Positions 10,285 through 18,573 of a stretch of 33,807 nucleotides of DNA are shown one piece after another. Each line of letters opens with the position of its first letter. Position 1 is the stretch's first letter. This DNA comes from Bacteroidota bacterium (lineage in GTDB: Bacteria > Bacteroidota > Bacteroidia > Chitinophagales > Saprospiraceae): positions 10,809 through 44,615 of the forward strand of contig JAHEAQ010000035.1 of NCBI GenBank assembly GCA_024642705.1, given 5' to 3'. Under the pieces are notes generated by a model. The model saw nothing but the letters and a program-made list of their open reading frames with translations, was not told the origin of the DNA and did no database searches. The translations under genes were made by a program, and so were the position numbers.

Positions 10285-13200
10285 CTTTGGTATTTGTTAC
10301 ATAAACGGCATTTATTTTATCACTGTTGAAATAAAATATTTTTGATTGTTGACTGAAATAAGAAGCACCATTGTAATATTCTTGTATATAAGAATCATTA
10401 TTTTTATCTACAGTTCTGATTCTAAAAACATCAAATGGCAATTCAACAAAATCTTGTTTTTGATTGAACTGGAAAACTAAAGGAGTATCATTATTTCTGC
10501 CTACTAAAATTTCTTCTGCTGAAGTCTTGGCATTTTGAAATCCAACAATCCCCCGAGTATTTCCGCCCGCATAAAAATTTGATTTGTAAGATGGAAGAGC
10601 GTTAAATTGAGTGCCATTGTTTAGCATTATATTTCCATATCCAGCATCAGTTCTTCCTGAAAAAACCTCTGTTCCATAATCATTGCCAACTGAAATCAGA
10701 TCTGGAAACATGTCATCATCCATGTTTTTAATCATAATTCCATGAACGCAACTAAATTGTGTCTCATAAGGGAGTGCTTGTAAGCTAAATTGCATATCAC
10801 CTTTATTCCATAAAATGGAGCTTTCTAGGGTTTCAGCTGCATAATAACTCATTCCTGTGGTATCTAAATTACTCAGTATAAAATCAGTATTAGCCTCAGC
10901 AAAACTTTTATAATTTTTGAAGACTTTACTTAAACTTTTAAGTTGCTTTGTAACGTCATTTCGAACATTGTAAGGACGATAATCATTCTCAATGTAGTGG
11001 CTCATGATCAAATCAATGCTTCCATTTTTGTCAAAATCTTTAGCGTATAATTTTATTGGATGTGCTGCATCAAAGCGATATTTATTGTTCAATCCTTGAT
11101 TTCCTAATATATAATCAATATCGCCATCATTATCAAGATCTGAACCAATAATACTTGTCCACAATCCATTTGATTTAGGAATTTTTTGCGTTTTAAATGA
11201 TTTTCCGCTTTCGCTTAAATGTATTAAAATGGGGTTCCATTTACCAACCGTTATAAGATCAGGCCAAGAATCATTGTTCACATCAGACCAAATTGCTGAA
11301 TTAATCAAATAATTCTGTTCATTAAAGTTGAAAAATTGTTCAAATTGATCAACCAGCACCCCATTATTGTTGATTAGTAATTGAGGTTTTCCTGATAAGG
11401 GAAATTTAGAAGGAATGCTGTGAGCGCCTAAAAATAAATCGATATCGCCATCTTTATCAAAATCGCAAGCCGTTATACAAGAATGTCCAAAATCTTCCTT
11501 TGATTGAAGAAGGGTAGTGTCTTCTTGGAAAATTTGATTGCCTTTATTAATATAAATTCGATTTTTATATTTTGATTGACTGTTTACTTCCGAAGAGCCT
11601 TGTGTAAAGAAAATATCTTGCAAGCCATCTTGATTTAAATCAAAAACCAATATGGAAGCAACGTCTGTATCCGTTTTTTTAACCAATTCCTTTAAAGAAA
11701 ATCTACCTGTTTCATCCTGATATGCAATATTAGTAGGGTAGAAAAGATTACCACCGAATACGATGTCATCCGTTCCATTATTATCTAAATCGGCAACTGC
11801 AATTGGAGGGCCATTTTCTGAATTCAGGCTTTGGACTAATGCTTGAACATCAAAATCATAAAATTTCTTTTCTTCATGTTTGAACTGTAAAAGTGAAGAA
11901 CTATCGATCTTTGTAAACATAGAAAAGTCGGAAATTTTTGGGACTTTTTGTTTTTCAGTTTTGTAAATTATAGTGTGTTTTTTATTGACCTCAGGAGAAA
12001 CTATAGTCTGAATGTTGCCATCAGGCCAAACCACTTGAATTGAGTCAACCAATTCTTTACCCAATCCGAAATGTGCAATATTTTGTGAAGTAGAACAATA
12101 TCCTCTGTTGGGTTGGAAAACTTGTAATTGTGATTTTTCTTTTGTAAAACAATATATTTTGGATCCAATTGGATTGACAATTGAATTTGATTTTTTTAAA
12201 TCGATTTGAATATAATTAAATTTTGAATTTTCTGTATTTTCATATACAAATGCAGGATCATTAATATTTGACACAATCAAATCTAAGTCTCCATCATTAT
12301 CGAGATCTCCATATGCAGCACCATTCGAATAACTAGCTACTTCTTTAATCCATGTTTTTGAAACATCTTTGAATTGAAGATTACCTTCATTTTCTACGAA
12401 AATATTTGGAATCTTAACTTGGGGAATAATAGACAACAATTGTTCATCTACGGAACGAAGAACGTTGATACCAGAATGATAATCACTAAAATCGAGATCT
12501 GTGATATCTCTCGGAAAACCATTGCTGATGAACATATCTTTCAGACCATCATTTGTATAATCTTGCATCAAAATGCTCCAGCTCCAATCCGTATTGTGTA
12601 AATCTGAAATCATACTAATATCTGAAAATTTTCCATTACCTCTATTGAATTGAAAAACATTGCGCGCATATTCCAATTCATATTTTTTGGTCAGCATGAT
12701 GTCATAGTAATAATGATTAAGACCACCAAACATCATTTTCATTCTTGCATCTTTTCTTGGAAGCATATCAAGTGTAAATATTTCTTCCAAACCATCATTA
12801 TTAATATCGGCAATATCGTTTCCCATGGATGAAAAACTTTGATGATTTAAATAGTCACCAATTTTATTTTCAAATGTTCCATCTTTTTGATTAATGTATA
12901 AAAGATCATTAGTTACAAAATCATTTGAAATATAAAGATCGGGCCAAGAATCGTCATTTGCATCTATAAGCGCAATTCCAAGTCCAAAACCAAAATCTTT
13001 TATGTTTGCTTCAAGTGTTACATCAGTAAAAATCCCATTGTCATTCCTATATAACCGATCATTTGACGGTGAATCTCCAGTTCTAAATTTATTGAATAAT
13101 GCTCCAGTTTTTGAAACTTCTAACATGTTGTTCAATAAATATAAATCAAGATCTCCATCTTTATCATAATCAAAAGCTAAACTATGTGTAGTGAAATTGG

Positions 13201-13702
13201 TGTCATCCAAATTGTATTGTTCGGCTTGATTTTCGAAAATAGGCACATTGTTTTCATCATTTCCTTTATTGATAAATAAAATGTTTTTTCTAAGTTCTGG
13301 ATCGGAATTGAATGTGGCAGTAATATAAATGTCTAAAAGGTCATCATTGTTAATATCAAAAATATTCACACCTGAAAACCATTGTCCTTTTCCTTCTATT
13401 TTTGAAATTTCAGATACATCTATAAATTTTAAATTGCCTTTATTTAAGTAAAGTTTATTATTAACTAGATTGCCAGCGAAAAATACATCCTGTAAACCAT
13501 CATTATTAAAATCAGCAATACCGACTCCAGCACCATTATACATATAATTATTGATGATAATGTTCAGCGAATCACTTTCAGGAATTGAATTTTGGAAAGA
13601 AATTCCAGTTTTATGTTCATTTAATATTTTGAATTGCCTTTTTGAGTTATTGCAATTGCTAAATAATGTAAGGCATAATGCCATAAAAATAAATCGATTC
13701 AA
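10247..13702 (-). CDS. Large FG-GAP/VCBS and ASPIC/UnbV lipoprotein, paralogue 1 (1151 aa), first gene of operon
   Basis: Signal MNRFIFMALCLTLFSNC (Cys17), then FG-GAP/VCBS loops through most of the length: about fourteen, including DFNNDGLQD, DYDKDGDLD, DLDNDGDLD, DLDNNGTDD, DFDKDGDID and DFDKNGSID. A central ASPIC/UnbV domain lies at about 500-585 ('PIGSKIYCFT', 'NIAHFGLGKELVDSIQVVWPDG'). The only start that keeps a charged signal-peptide N-region is TTG (13700-13702), since an in-frame TAA lies just upstream. The first ATG, at residue 7 (position 13684), would leave a signal with no basic residue, so the TTG is preferred with moderate confidence. It is the promoter-proximal gene of the minus-strand operon and is divergent from the GH109-like gene at 14028. 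It likely sits on the outer membrane, possibly surface-exposed; the ligand is unknown. Confidence 0.86.
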   Translation of the reverse strand: MNRFIFMALCLTLFSNCNNSKRQFKILNEHKTGISFQNSIPESDSLNIIINNYMYNGAGVGIADFNNDGLQDVFFAGNLVNNKLYLNKGNLKFIDVSEISKIEGKGQWFSGVNIFDINNDDLLDIYITATFNSDPELRKNILFINKGNDENNVPIFENQAEQYNLDDTNFTTHSLAFDYDKDGDLDLYLLNNMLEVSKTGALFNKFRTGDSPSNDRLYRNDNGIFTDVTLEANIKDFGFGLGIALIDANDDSWPDLYISNDFVTNDLLYINQKDGTFENKIGDYLNHQSFSSMGNDIADINNDGLEEIFTLDMLPRKDARMKMMFGGLNHYYYDIMLTKKYELEYARNVFQFNRGNGKFSDISMISDLHNTDWSWSILMQDYTNDGLKDMFISNGFPRDITDLDFSDYHSGINVLRSVDEQLLSIIPQVKIPNIFVENEGNLQFKDVSKTWIKEVASYSNGAAYGDLDNDGDLDLIVSNINDPAFVYENTENSKFNYIQIDLKKSNSIVNPIGSKIYCFTKEKSQLQVFQPNRGYCSTSQNIAHFGLGKELVDSIQVVWPDGNIQTIVSPEVNKKHTIIYKTEKQKVPKISDFSMFTKIDSSSLLQFKHEEKKFYDFDVQALVQSLNSENGPPIAVADLDNNGTDDIVFGGNLFYPTNIAYQDETGRFSLKELVKKTDTDVASILVFDLNQDGLQDIFFTQGSSEVNSQSKYKNRIYINKGNQIFQEDTTLLQSKEDFGHSCITACDFDKDGDIDLFLGAHSIPSKFPLSGKPQLLINNNGVLVDQFEQFFNFNEQNYLINSAIWSDVNNDSWPDLITVGKWNPILIHLSESGKSFKTQKIPKSNGLWTSIIGSDLDNDGDIDYILGNQGLNNKYRFDAAHPIKLYAKDFDKNGSIDLIMSHYIENDYRPYNVRNDVTKQLKSLSKVFKNYKSFAEANTDFILSNLDTTGMSYYAAETLESSILWNKGDMQFSLQALPYETQFSCVHGIMIKNMDDDMFPDLISVGNDYGTEVFSGRTDAGYGNIMLNNGTQFNALPSYKSNFYAGGNTRGIVGFQNAKTSAEEILVGRNNDTPLVFQFNQKQDFVELPFDVFRIRTVDKNNDSYIQEYYNGASYFSQQSKIFYFNSDKINAVYVTNTKGEEKQIYPKEAL

Positions 13703-13733
13703 AACTTTTTATTTTGGGTGATAGTCAAGTAAA

Positions 13734-13751
13734 TTGAAGTTTTGACTTCAA
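13734..13751 (-). promoter_or_regulatory. Perfect hairpin/operator candidate in the operon leader
   Basis: TTGAAGT, loop TTTG, ACTTCAA: a perfect 7-bp inverted repeat with a 4-base loop. It lies just downstream of the -7 element at 13757-13764, so it would overlap the start of transcription or form the very 5' end of the mRNA. It could be an operator or an mRNA 5' stem. The sequence alone cannot decide between them. Confidence 0.45.
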
Positions 13752-13756
13752 AAATG

Positions 13757-13764
13757 CAAAGATA
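13757..13764 (-). promoter_or_regulatory. Bacteroidota -7 promoter element for the FG-GAP/TonB operon
   Basis: Read on the minus strand this is TATCTTTG, an exact match to the Bacteroidota sigma-A -7 consensus TAnnTTTG. It lies 55 bp from the predicted start codon at 13702. I could not find a convincing TTTG/TTG -33 element at the usual distance upstream (about 13782-13790), so the promoter may be weak or activator-dependent. Confidence 0.5.
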
Positions 13765-13957
13765 ATCTTTATAAAGGTAAATGTTGATTTACATTGTAGT
13801 AATTTTAATACCCTAGCCAAACTTAAAAATTTGTTTTGGATAGTTAGAAGTGAGTCAATGCATTCTAATCAATTACTGTGAGTTTTAAATTAAGAATCAT
13901 GAGGCAATTGGCGAGTCTTTTCTTTCTAAATTAAATATATTGAGGATTATATAGAAA

Positions 13958-13978
13958 TGTGCCTTACAAAATGGCACA
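13958..13978. promoter_or_regulatory. Inverted repeat upstream of the GH109-like gene
   Basis: TGTGCC, 9-base loop, GGCACA: a 6-bp perfect GC-containing stem in otherwise AT-rich DNA, ending 49 bp before the start at 14028 and followed by CTTTTT. No plus-strand gene precedes it, so a terminator role is unlikely. A regulator-binding site or attenuator-like stem is more plausible. Confidence 0.35.
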
Positions 13979-14027
13979 CTTTTTAATTATTTTCATACAT
14001 TAGTTTTTGCTTATCAAATAAATCAAA

Positions 14028-15416
14028 ATGAAAAATATAGATAGAAGAAATTTTCTTAAAAAAACTACTCTTTCTGCCGCAGCATTGGCTGTATTGCCTG
14101 GTTTTTCAAATTATAATCCAGCTGTTGCTTCGGGAGGCCAATATATGGGAGGATTCGCAGCTCCCAAATTAGACAAAGTTAGAGCAGCATTTATAGGGGT
14201 TGGAGCTAGAGGCCCTGGACATGCTAAATTTGCTGCAATGCTTGACGGAACTGAAGTTGTTGCCATTAGTGATTTATACGAAGATAATGTAAAAAAAGCT
14301 GTGGATTTATGCGTTGAAGCTGGAAAAGGTACTCGTCACAAGAATATTGCTCAATATTATGGTGGTGAGGAAAAATGGAAATTGATGTTGGATGAAGTAA
14401 AACCAGATATAGTATTCATTTGTACCAATTGGAAAAATCATGCTCCAATGGCAATTGAAGCAATGAATAAAGGAGTTCATGCATTTGTAGAAGTTCCTAT
14501 TGCTATTACCATCGACGAAATGTGGGAAATAGTTAATACGTCTGAACGGACAAAAAAACACTGTATGATGATGGAAAATGTAAATTACAGCAGGGACGAA
14601 TTAATGTATTTAAACATGTGTAGGCAAGGAGTAATTGGAGAATTATTGCATGGAGAAGCAGCATACATTCATGAACTAAGAACTCAAATGGAGGAGCAAG
14701 ATAGAGGAACAGGATCTTGGCGAACAAATCATTATGCTAATAGGAATGGCAATCTTTATCCGACACACGGTTTAGGCCCAGTTGCCCAATACATGAATAT
14801 AGGAAGAAAAGAGGATACATTTTATTCTATGGTTTCCCTTTCATCTCCTGCAAAAGGTAGGCAAGATTATGCAAAGAAGAATTATCCAGCAAATCATAAA
14901 TGGAATGAATTAAATTATAAAGGTGGGGATATCAATACATCAATTATTAAGACTATGATGGGTAGAACTATTATGGTGCAATGGGATGAAACTAGTCCGA
15001 GACCATATACAAGGCATAATCTAATTCAAGGTACAAAAGGAACACTTGCAGGATTTCCGACAAGAGTTGCTCTGGAAGGTGGTGTTGAAGGTGCGACAGA
15101 AAGTCACCACAGTTGGGCACAAGGCGATCAATTAGAAATTTTGTATCAGAAATATGACCATCCTTTATATACTCGATTAAATCAGACTGCCAAAAATAGT
15201 GGTCATGGAGGCATGGATGGAATTATGATGTACAGAATTATTGAATGCTTAAGAAAAGGATTACCACTTGATCAAAATGTATATGAAGGTTGTCTTTGGA
15301 GCGCAGTTTCTCCATTAAGTGAACTTTCAGTTGCAATGGGAGGAGTTCCTCAGGCTTTTCCAGATTTTACGAGAGGTAAGTGGGAAATCACAGAACCGTT
15401 GGGAATTATTGAATAA
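14028..15416 (+). CDS. GH109-like Gfo/Idh/MocA family protein (alpha-N-acetylgalactosaminidase-type), Tat-exported
   Basis: A 462-residue protein with a twin-arginine signal (DRRNFLKK, residues 5-12). Its NAD-binding Rossmann motif is 'AAFIGVGARGPGHAKF' (about 53-68). Features point to glycoside hydrolase family 109 rather than an ordinary oxidoreductase: 'CMMMENVNYSRDEL' (179-192), 'GNLYPTHGLGPVAQYMNIGR' (241-260), and EVP (155-157) where classical Gfo/Idh/MocA enzymes have the catalytic EKP lysine. GH109 enzymes keep NAD bound and cleave by oxidation at C3, elimination and re-addition of water; the type activity is removal of terminal alpha-GalNAc. Tyr244 and His247 fall where the family's catalytic Tyr/His are expected. 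Tat export fits delivery of folded, NAD-loaded protein to the periplasm. It leads a plus-strand operon with a DUF1080 gene 48 bp downstream. Substrate specificity is inferred, not shown. Confidence 0.85.
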   Translation: MKNIDRRNFLKKTTLSAAALAVLPGFSNYNPAVASGGQYMGGFAAPKLDKVRAAFIGVGARGPGHAKFAAMLDGTEVVAISDLYEDNVKKAVDLCVEAGKGTRHKNIAQYYGGEEKWKLMLDEVKPDIVFICTNWKNHAPMAIEAMNKGVHAFVEVPIAITIDEMWEIVNTSERTKKHCMMMENVNYSRDELMYLNMCRQGVIGELLHGEAAYIHELRTQMEEQDRGTGSWRTNHYANRNGNLYPTHGLGPVAQYMNIGRKEDTFYSMVSLSSPAKGRQDYAKKNYPANHKWNELNYKGGDINTSIIKTMMGRTIMVQWDETSPRPYTRHNLIQGTKGTLAGFPTRVALEGGVEGATESHHSWAQGDQLEILYQKYDHPLYTRLNQTAKNSGHGGMDGIMMYRIIECLRKGLPLDQNVYEGCLWSAVSPLSELSVAMGGVPQAFPDFTRGKWEITEPLGIIE

Positions 15417-15464
15417 TTATTAAGACTAACTCCTAATGCAAAAATTAAGTTTAAAAATAACTAA

Positions 15465-16142
15465 ATGAAAAAGAACCTTTTGCTAAATATGATCTATCTG
15501 ATTTTAATGTTTTTTGGCATAGTGAAGTTCAGTATTGCTCAAACAACAGATGAATTAAATTTTGTCTCTTTGTATAATGGAGAAAATTTGGATGGTTGGG
15601 TTGGAAATAAGGTCGCTTATAAATCAGAGGATGGAGCTATAGTGGTTGACCCATCAGGTGGTGGAAGTGGAGGGAATTTATATACTGAAAAGGAATATAG
15701 CAATTTTATATTGCGTTTTGAATTTCAATTAAGTCCTGGAAGTAATAATGGATTAGGCATACATGCACCTCTCGAAGGGGATGCCGCTTATGCTGGAAAA
15801 GAACTGCAAATTTTGGATAATTCAGCTTCAAAGTATGCAGATTTGCAGCCATATCAATATCATGGTTCTGTTTACGGAATTATTCCAGCCAAACGGGGTT
15901 TCTTAAAACCTGTTGGAGAATGGAATGAACAAGAAGTAATTGTGAATGGGCCAAAAATAAAAGTTATATTGAATGGTGCCACAATAGTAGACGGTGACTT
16001 TTTAGAAGCAAGTAAGAATGGAACAATGGATGGTAAAGATCATCCTGGCCTAAAAAGAACAACAGGACATATTGGTTTTTTAGGACATGGGGATCCATTG
16101 AAATTTCGAAATATTAGAATAAAAGATTTAGATGGCAATTAA
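15465..16142 (+). CDS. DUF1080 (3-keto-disaccharide hydrolase family) secreted protein
   Basis: A 225-residue protein with a Sec signal peptide (probable cleavage after 'SIA', before QTTDE) and one DUF1080 jelly-roll domain over about 33-223. Family hallmarks are 'FVSLYNGENLDGWVG' at the start, 'NNGLGIHAPLEGDAAYAGKE' with 'LQILDN' in the middle, and 'GHIGFLGHGDPLKFRNIRIK' at the end. DUF1080 proteins are now described as 3-keto-glycoside/disaccharide hydrolases or lyases. That suits its place between two Gfo/Idh/MocA genes, one of which could supply the 3-keto substrate. It is periplasmic or cell-surface. It differs from the second DUF1080 protein in the window (18574), so the two may act on different glycosides. 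Confidence 0.87.
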   Translation: MKKNLLLNMIYLILMFFGIVKFSIAQTTDELNFVSLYNGENLDGWVGNKVAYKSEDGAIVVDPSGGGSGGNLYTEKEYSNFILRFEFQLSPGSNNGLGIHAPLEGDAAYAGKELQILDNSASKYADLQPYQYHGSVYGIIPAKRGFLKPVGEWNEQEVIVNGPKIKVILNGATIVDGDFLEASKNGTMDGKDHPGLKRTTGHIGFLGHGDPLKFRNIRIKDLDGN

Positions 16143-16222
16143 TGTTTGAAAAGGATAGCCTTAAATTGAAGTCGAGTCCCAACGAAAAATAATAAATACT
16201 AAGAAGACAAAAATAAATTAAA

Positions 16223-17569
16223 ATGAAAAAAAGAGAATTTCTAAAAAATGCTGCTTTATTGACAACAGGTGCTGCTTTGCTACCTTCTTGCGGTGTGATG
16301 AAAGGAGCAAGCAGTTCTGGTAGATTGAGAACTGCTCATATTGGAGTTGGAGGGATGGGTGCATCAGATCTTCAATCTATTTCATCCCATAGTTTAGTTG
16401 ATGTTGTCGCACTTTGTGATATAGATTCAAAAAATTTGGCTTCTGCAAAAAAGAAGCACCCAAATGCCAAAATATTCTCTGACTATCGTGTCATGTTTAA
16501 AGAAATGAAAGATGGAATTGATGCTGTGATTGTATCTACTCCAGATCATACTCATGCTCCAGCGTCAATGTTAGCAATGGAAAATGGAAAACCCGTATAT
16601 TGTCAAAAACCTTTAACACATCATGTTTCTGAGGCAAGAGCGATGAGTAAATTGTCAAAAGAGAAAAATTTAGTCACACAAATGGGAATTCAAGTTCATT
16701 CATTTTATGATTATAAATTGGCAACCATATTAATTCAATCTGGAATTATTGGCAAAGTAAGCAGTGTTCGAGCATGGTCTCCTAAGAATTGGGGATATGA
16801 CGGGCCGAAACCGACTGGAAGTGATCCAATTCCTGATACTGTAGATTGGAATCTTTGGTTGGGAACTGCCCCGCAAATACCATATAAATCAGGTGTTTAC
16901 CACCCAGCAAATTGGCGGAAATTAGTGGATTATGGATGTGGAACACTTGGAGATATGGGAGTACACATTTTTGATACACCTTATAATGCTTTAGCTTTGG
17001 ATGTACCGAAAACAATAACTAATAATTGTAGACAGCCCAATGGTTTTGGATACCCAGAAAATAATAAAGTTACTTATGAGTTTCCTGGTACAAAATATAC
17101 GACAGATAATTTTAAGTGGGTATGGTATGATGGTGTGGGCGCACCTGAAATGCATCCAGACTTAGAATTGCCAAATGGTGACAAACTGCCAGAACAAGGA
17201 GCTATGTTTATGGGTGAAAAAGGTAAATTATTATTACCACATTTCATGGAATTACCTAAGCACATTATAGATGGAAAATATGTGGATTTGGATCTTTCAG
17301 TAGTTAAAGAGTCAGATAAATTAGGACCTCCCACATCAGATTATGGAACTGAAAGTAATAAACATTATCATCAATTTGTCGATGCTTGTCTCGGAAAAGA
17401 TAATACTACAGCACCATTTTCTTATGCATCTAGACTAACTGAAACTATTTTGTTAGGAGTTATTGCTGGTAGATTTCCGAATCAAACTTTACACTGGAAT
17501 AATGCTACTGCTAAATTTGCTGAAGATGAGGCAAATAAGTTTTTAGAAGGCAATTATAGAAGTTTTTAG
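16223..17569 (+). CDS. Gfo/Idh/MocA family oxidoreductase, exported lipoprotein-like
   Basis: A 448-residue NAD(P)-dependent oxidoreductase. The N-terminus MKKREFLKNA is a Tat-like signal with KR in place of RR, followed by 'LLPSC' (Cys23), a possible lipidation site. The Rossmann motif is 'AHIGVGGMGASD' (38-49). The catalytic-lysine motif reads QKP (Lys129) in place of EKP, so the lysine is kept, unlike the GH109-like gene upstream. 'GCGTLGDMGVHIFDTPYNAL' is the typical C-terminal-domain signature of secreted Gfo/Idh/MocA proteins in Bacteroidota and Planctomycetota. The likely reaction is oxidation of a sugar hydroxyl, commonly C3, with bound NAD. It lies 80 bp after the DUF1080 gene and is followed by a strong AT-rich hairpin at 17599-17651, so it probably ends this transcription unit. 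Substrate unknown. Confidence 0.87.
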   Translation: MKKREFLKNAALLTTGAALLPSCGVMKGASSSGRLRTAHIGVGGMGASDLQSISSHSLVDVVALCDIDSKNLASAKKKHPNAKIFSDYRVMFKEMKDGIDAVIVSTPDHTHAPASMLAMENGKPVYCQKPLTHHVSEARAMSKLSKEKNLVTQMGIQVHSFYDYKLATILIQSGIIGKVSSVRAWSPKNWGYDGPKPTGSDPIPDTVDWNLWLGTAPQIPYKSGVYHPANWRKLVDYGCGTLGDMGVHIFDTPYNALALDVPKTITNNCRQPNGFGYPENNKVTYEFPGTKYTTDNFKWVWYDGVGAPEMHPDLELPNGDKLPEQGAMFMGEKGKLLLPHFMELPKHIIDGKYVDLDLSVVKESDKLGPPTSDYGTESNKHYHQFVDACLGKDNTTAPFSYASRLTETILLGVIAGRFPNQTLHWNNATAKFAEDEANKFLEGNYRSF

Positions 17570-17598
17570 TTTTATACTATTTTGCTTTTGAATGCAAT

Positions 17599-17651
17599 AA
17601 AAAATCCAAAAAAATGAATCTTAATATTTGGTTTATTTTTTTGGATTTTTT
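17599..17651 (+). terminator. AT-rich intrinsic terminator-like hairpin
   Basis: A perfect 17-bp inverted repeat (left arm 17599-17615, right arm 17635-17651) with a 19-base loop. The arms are mostly A-runs and T-runs around TCC/GGA, so the right arm supplies the U-tract on the plus strand. It lies 30 bp after the stop at 17569 and 64 bp before the next start, and separates the GH109 unit from the isomerase unit. Its near symmetry means it might also act on the minus strand. Confidence 0.6.
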
Positions 17652-17714
17652 CATAAAGTGAGGTGACAAAAATTAATAAAGTAAACCTTATATTTTTACA
17701 TAATTTTAATACTT

Positions 17715-18554
17715 ATGACAAATCGGAGAAGTTTTTTAAAAACAGCTGGAATAGGAATGACTATCCCTTCAGTTTTGAGTCTAGGTAGAAATTCATTAGA
17801 GTCAAATTTTATTAATAAAAACGATATTTCATTAAACTTAGGGGTTGCTTCTTATTCTTTTCGGAATTTTACTTTGGAACAAACTCTTGAAATGACGGAA
17901 CGTGCTGGTCTAGATAGGATAACATTCAAAAGTATGCATTTAGGGTTAAATTCTTCAAAGCAAGAAATTGAACATGCTTTAATGCTTTGTAAATCTAAAG
18001 GGATAACTTTATATGGTGCTGGTGTGATAACAATGAAAACAAAAGAGGATGTGGATCAAGCATTTGATTATGCAAAAAACGCTAAATTGGAAATGATCAT
18101 TGGAGTTCCATACCCTGATGTGTTAGAATATACTGAACAACAAGTAAAACAATATAATATTAAATTGGCTATCCATAATCATGGGCCTGGCGATGATTTG
18201 TATACAAGTGGCCCAAAAGCATACGATATTATAAAGAAAATGGATAAAAGAATGGGTCTTTGTCTAGATATTGGCCATGTTAAAAGAATTAATAGAGATC
18301 CCGTTCAAGATTTTAAATATTGTTTTGATCGAATTTTTGATGTTCATTTGAAAGATGTAACAGCCCCGACAGCTGATGGGACCAATTGCATTATTGGAAA
18401 AGGGGTAATAGATATGCCTCATTTCTTGAAATCAATTATAAAATTAAAATATAAGGGAACTTGTGCTTTTGAGTATGAAGCAGAGGAAAATGATCCACTT
18501 CCAGGTTTAATGGCTTGTGTTGGATATGTTAGAGGAGTATTAGCAACACTGTAA
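17715..18554 (+). CDS. Tat-exported sugar phosphate isomerase/epimerase (TIM barrel)
   Basis: A 279-residue xylose-isomerase-like TIM-barrel protein with a clear twin-arginine signal (NRRSFLKTAG, residues 3-12). The barrel begins at 'NLGVASYSFRNFTLEQTLE'. Candidate metal-binding positions are in 'LAIHNHGPGD' (His154), 'LCLDIGHV' (Asp185), 'FDVHLKDVT' (His211) and 'AFEYEAEE' (Glu253 or Glu255). Export of a member of this family implies a substrate in the periplasm. Related TIM-barrel proteins act as epimerases, dehydratases or, in the DgpB/C type, C-glycoside-cleaving enzymes on 3-keto sugars, so the generic name may mislead. A second DUF1080 gene follows 19 bp downstream, so the two are probably co-transcribed. 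Reaction unknown. Confidence 0.87.
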   Translation: MTNRRSFLKTAGIGMTIPSVLSLGRNSLESNFINKNDISLNLGVASYSFRNFTLEQTLEMTERAGLDRITFKSMHLGLNSSKQEIEHALMLCKSKGITLYGAGVITMKTKEDVDQAFDYAKNAKLEMIIGVPYPDVLEYTEQQVKQYNIKLAIHNHGPGDDLYTSGPKAYDIIKKMDKRMGLCLDIGHVKRINRDPVQDFKYCFDRIFDVHLKDVTAPTADGTNCIIGKGVIDMPHFLKSIIKLKYKGTCAFEYEAEENDPLPGLMACVGYVRGVLATL

Positions 18555-18573
18555 ATTTAAAAAAAACAATATT

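Larger units (their letters stand above)
13703..14027. other. Divergent intergenic region between two operons
   Basis: These 325 bp without a gene separate the minus-strand FG-GAP/TonB operon from the plus-strand GH109/DUF1080 operon and must carry both promoters. It contains a -7-like element for the minus operon (13757-13764), a perfect hairpin beside its predicted start of transcription (13734-13751), and a second hairpin toward the plus-strand gene (13958-13978). No good TAnnTTTG match was found for the plus-strand gene; the closest is 'TAGTTTTTG' at 14001-14009, one base too long. No coding potential was seen. Confidence 0.7.

Noticed and set aside
12374-12832. Short open frames on the plus strand inside the 1151-residue FG-GAP gene
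   Set aside because: They are antisense to a clear, repeat-rich coding frame, show no known motif, and have low-complexity Ile/Asn/Lys composition typical of shadow frames in AT-rich DNA.
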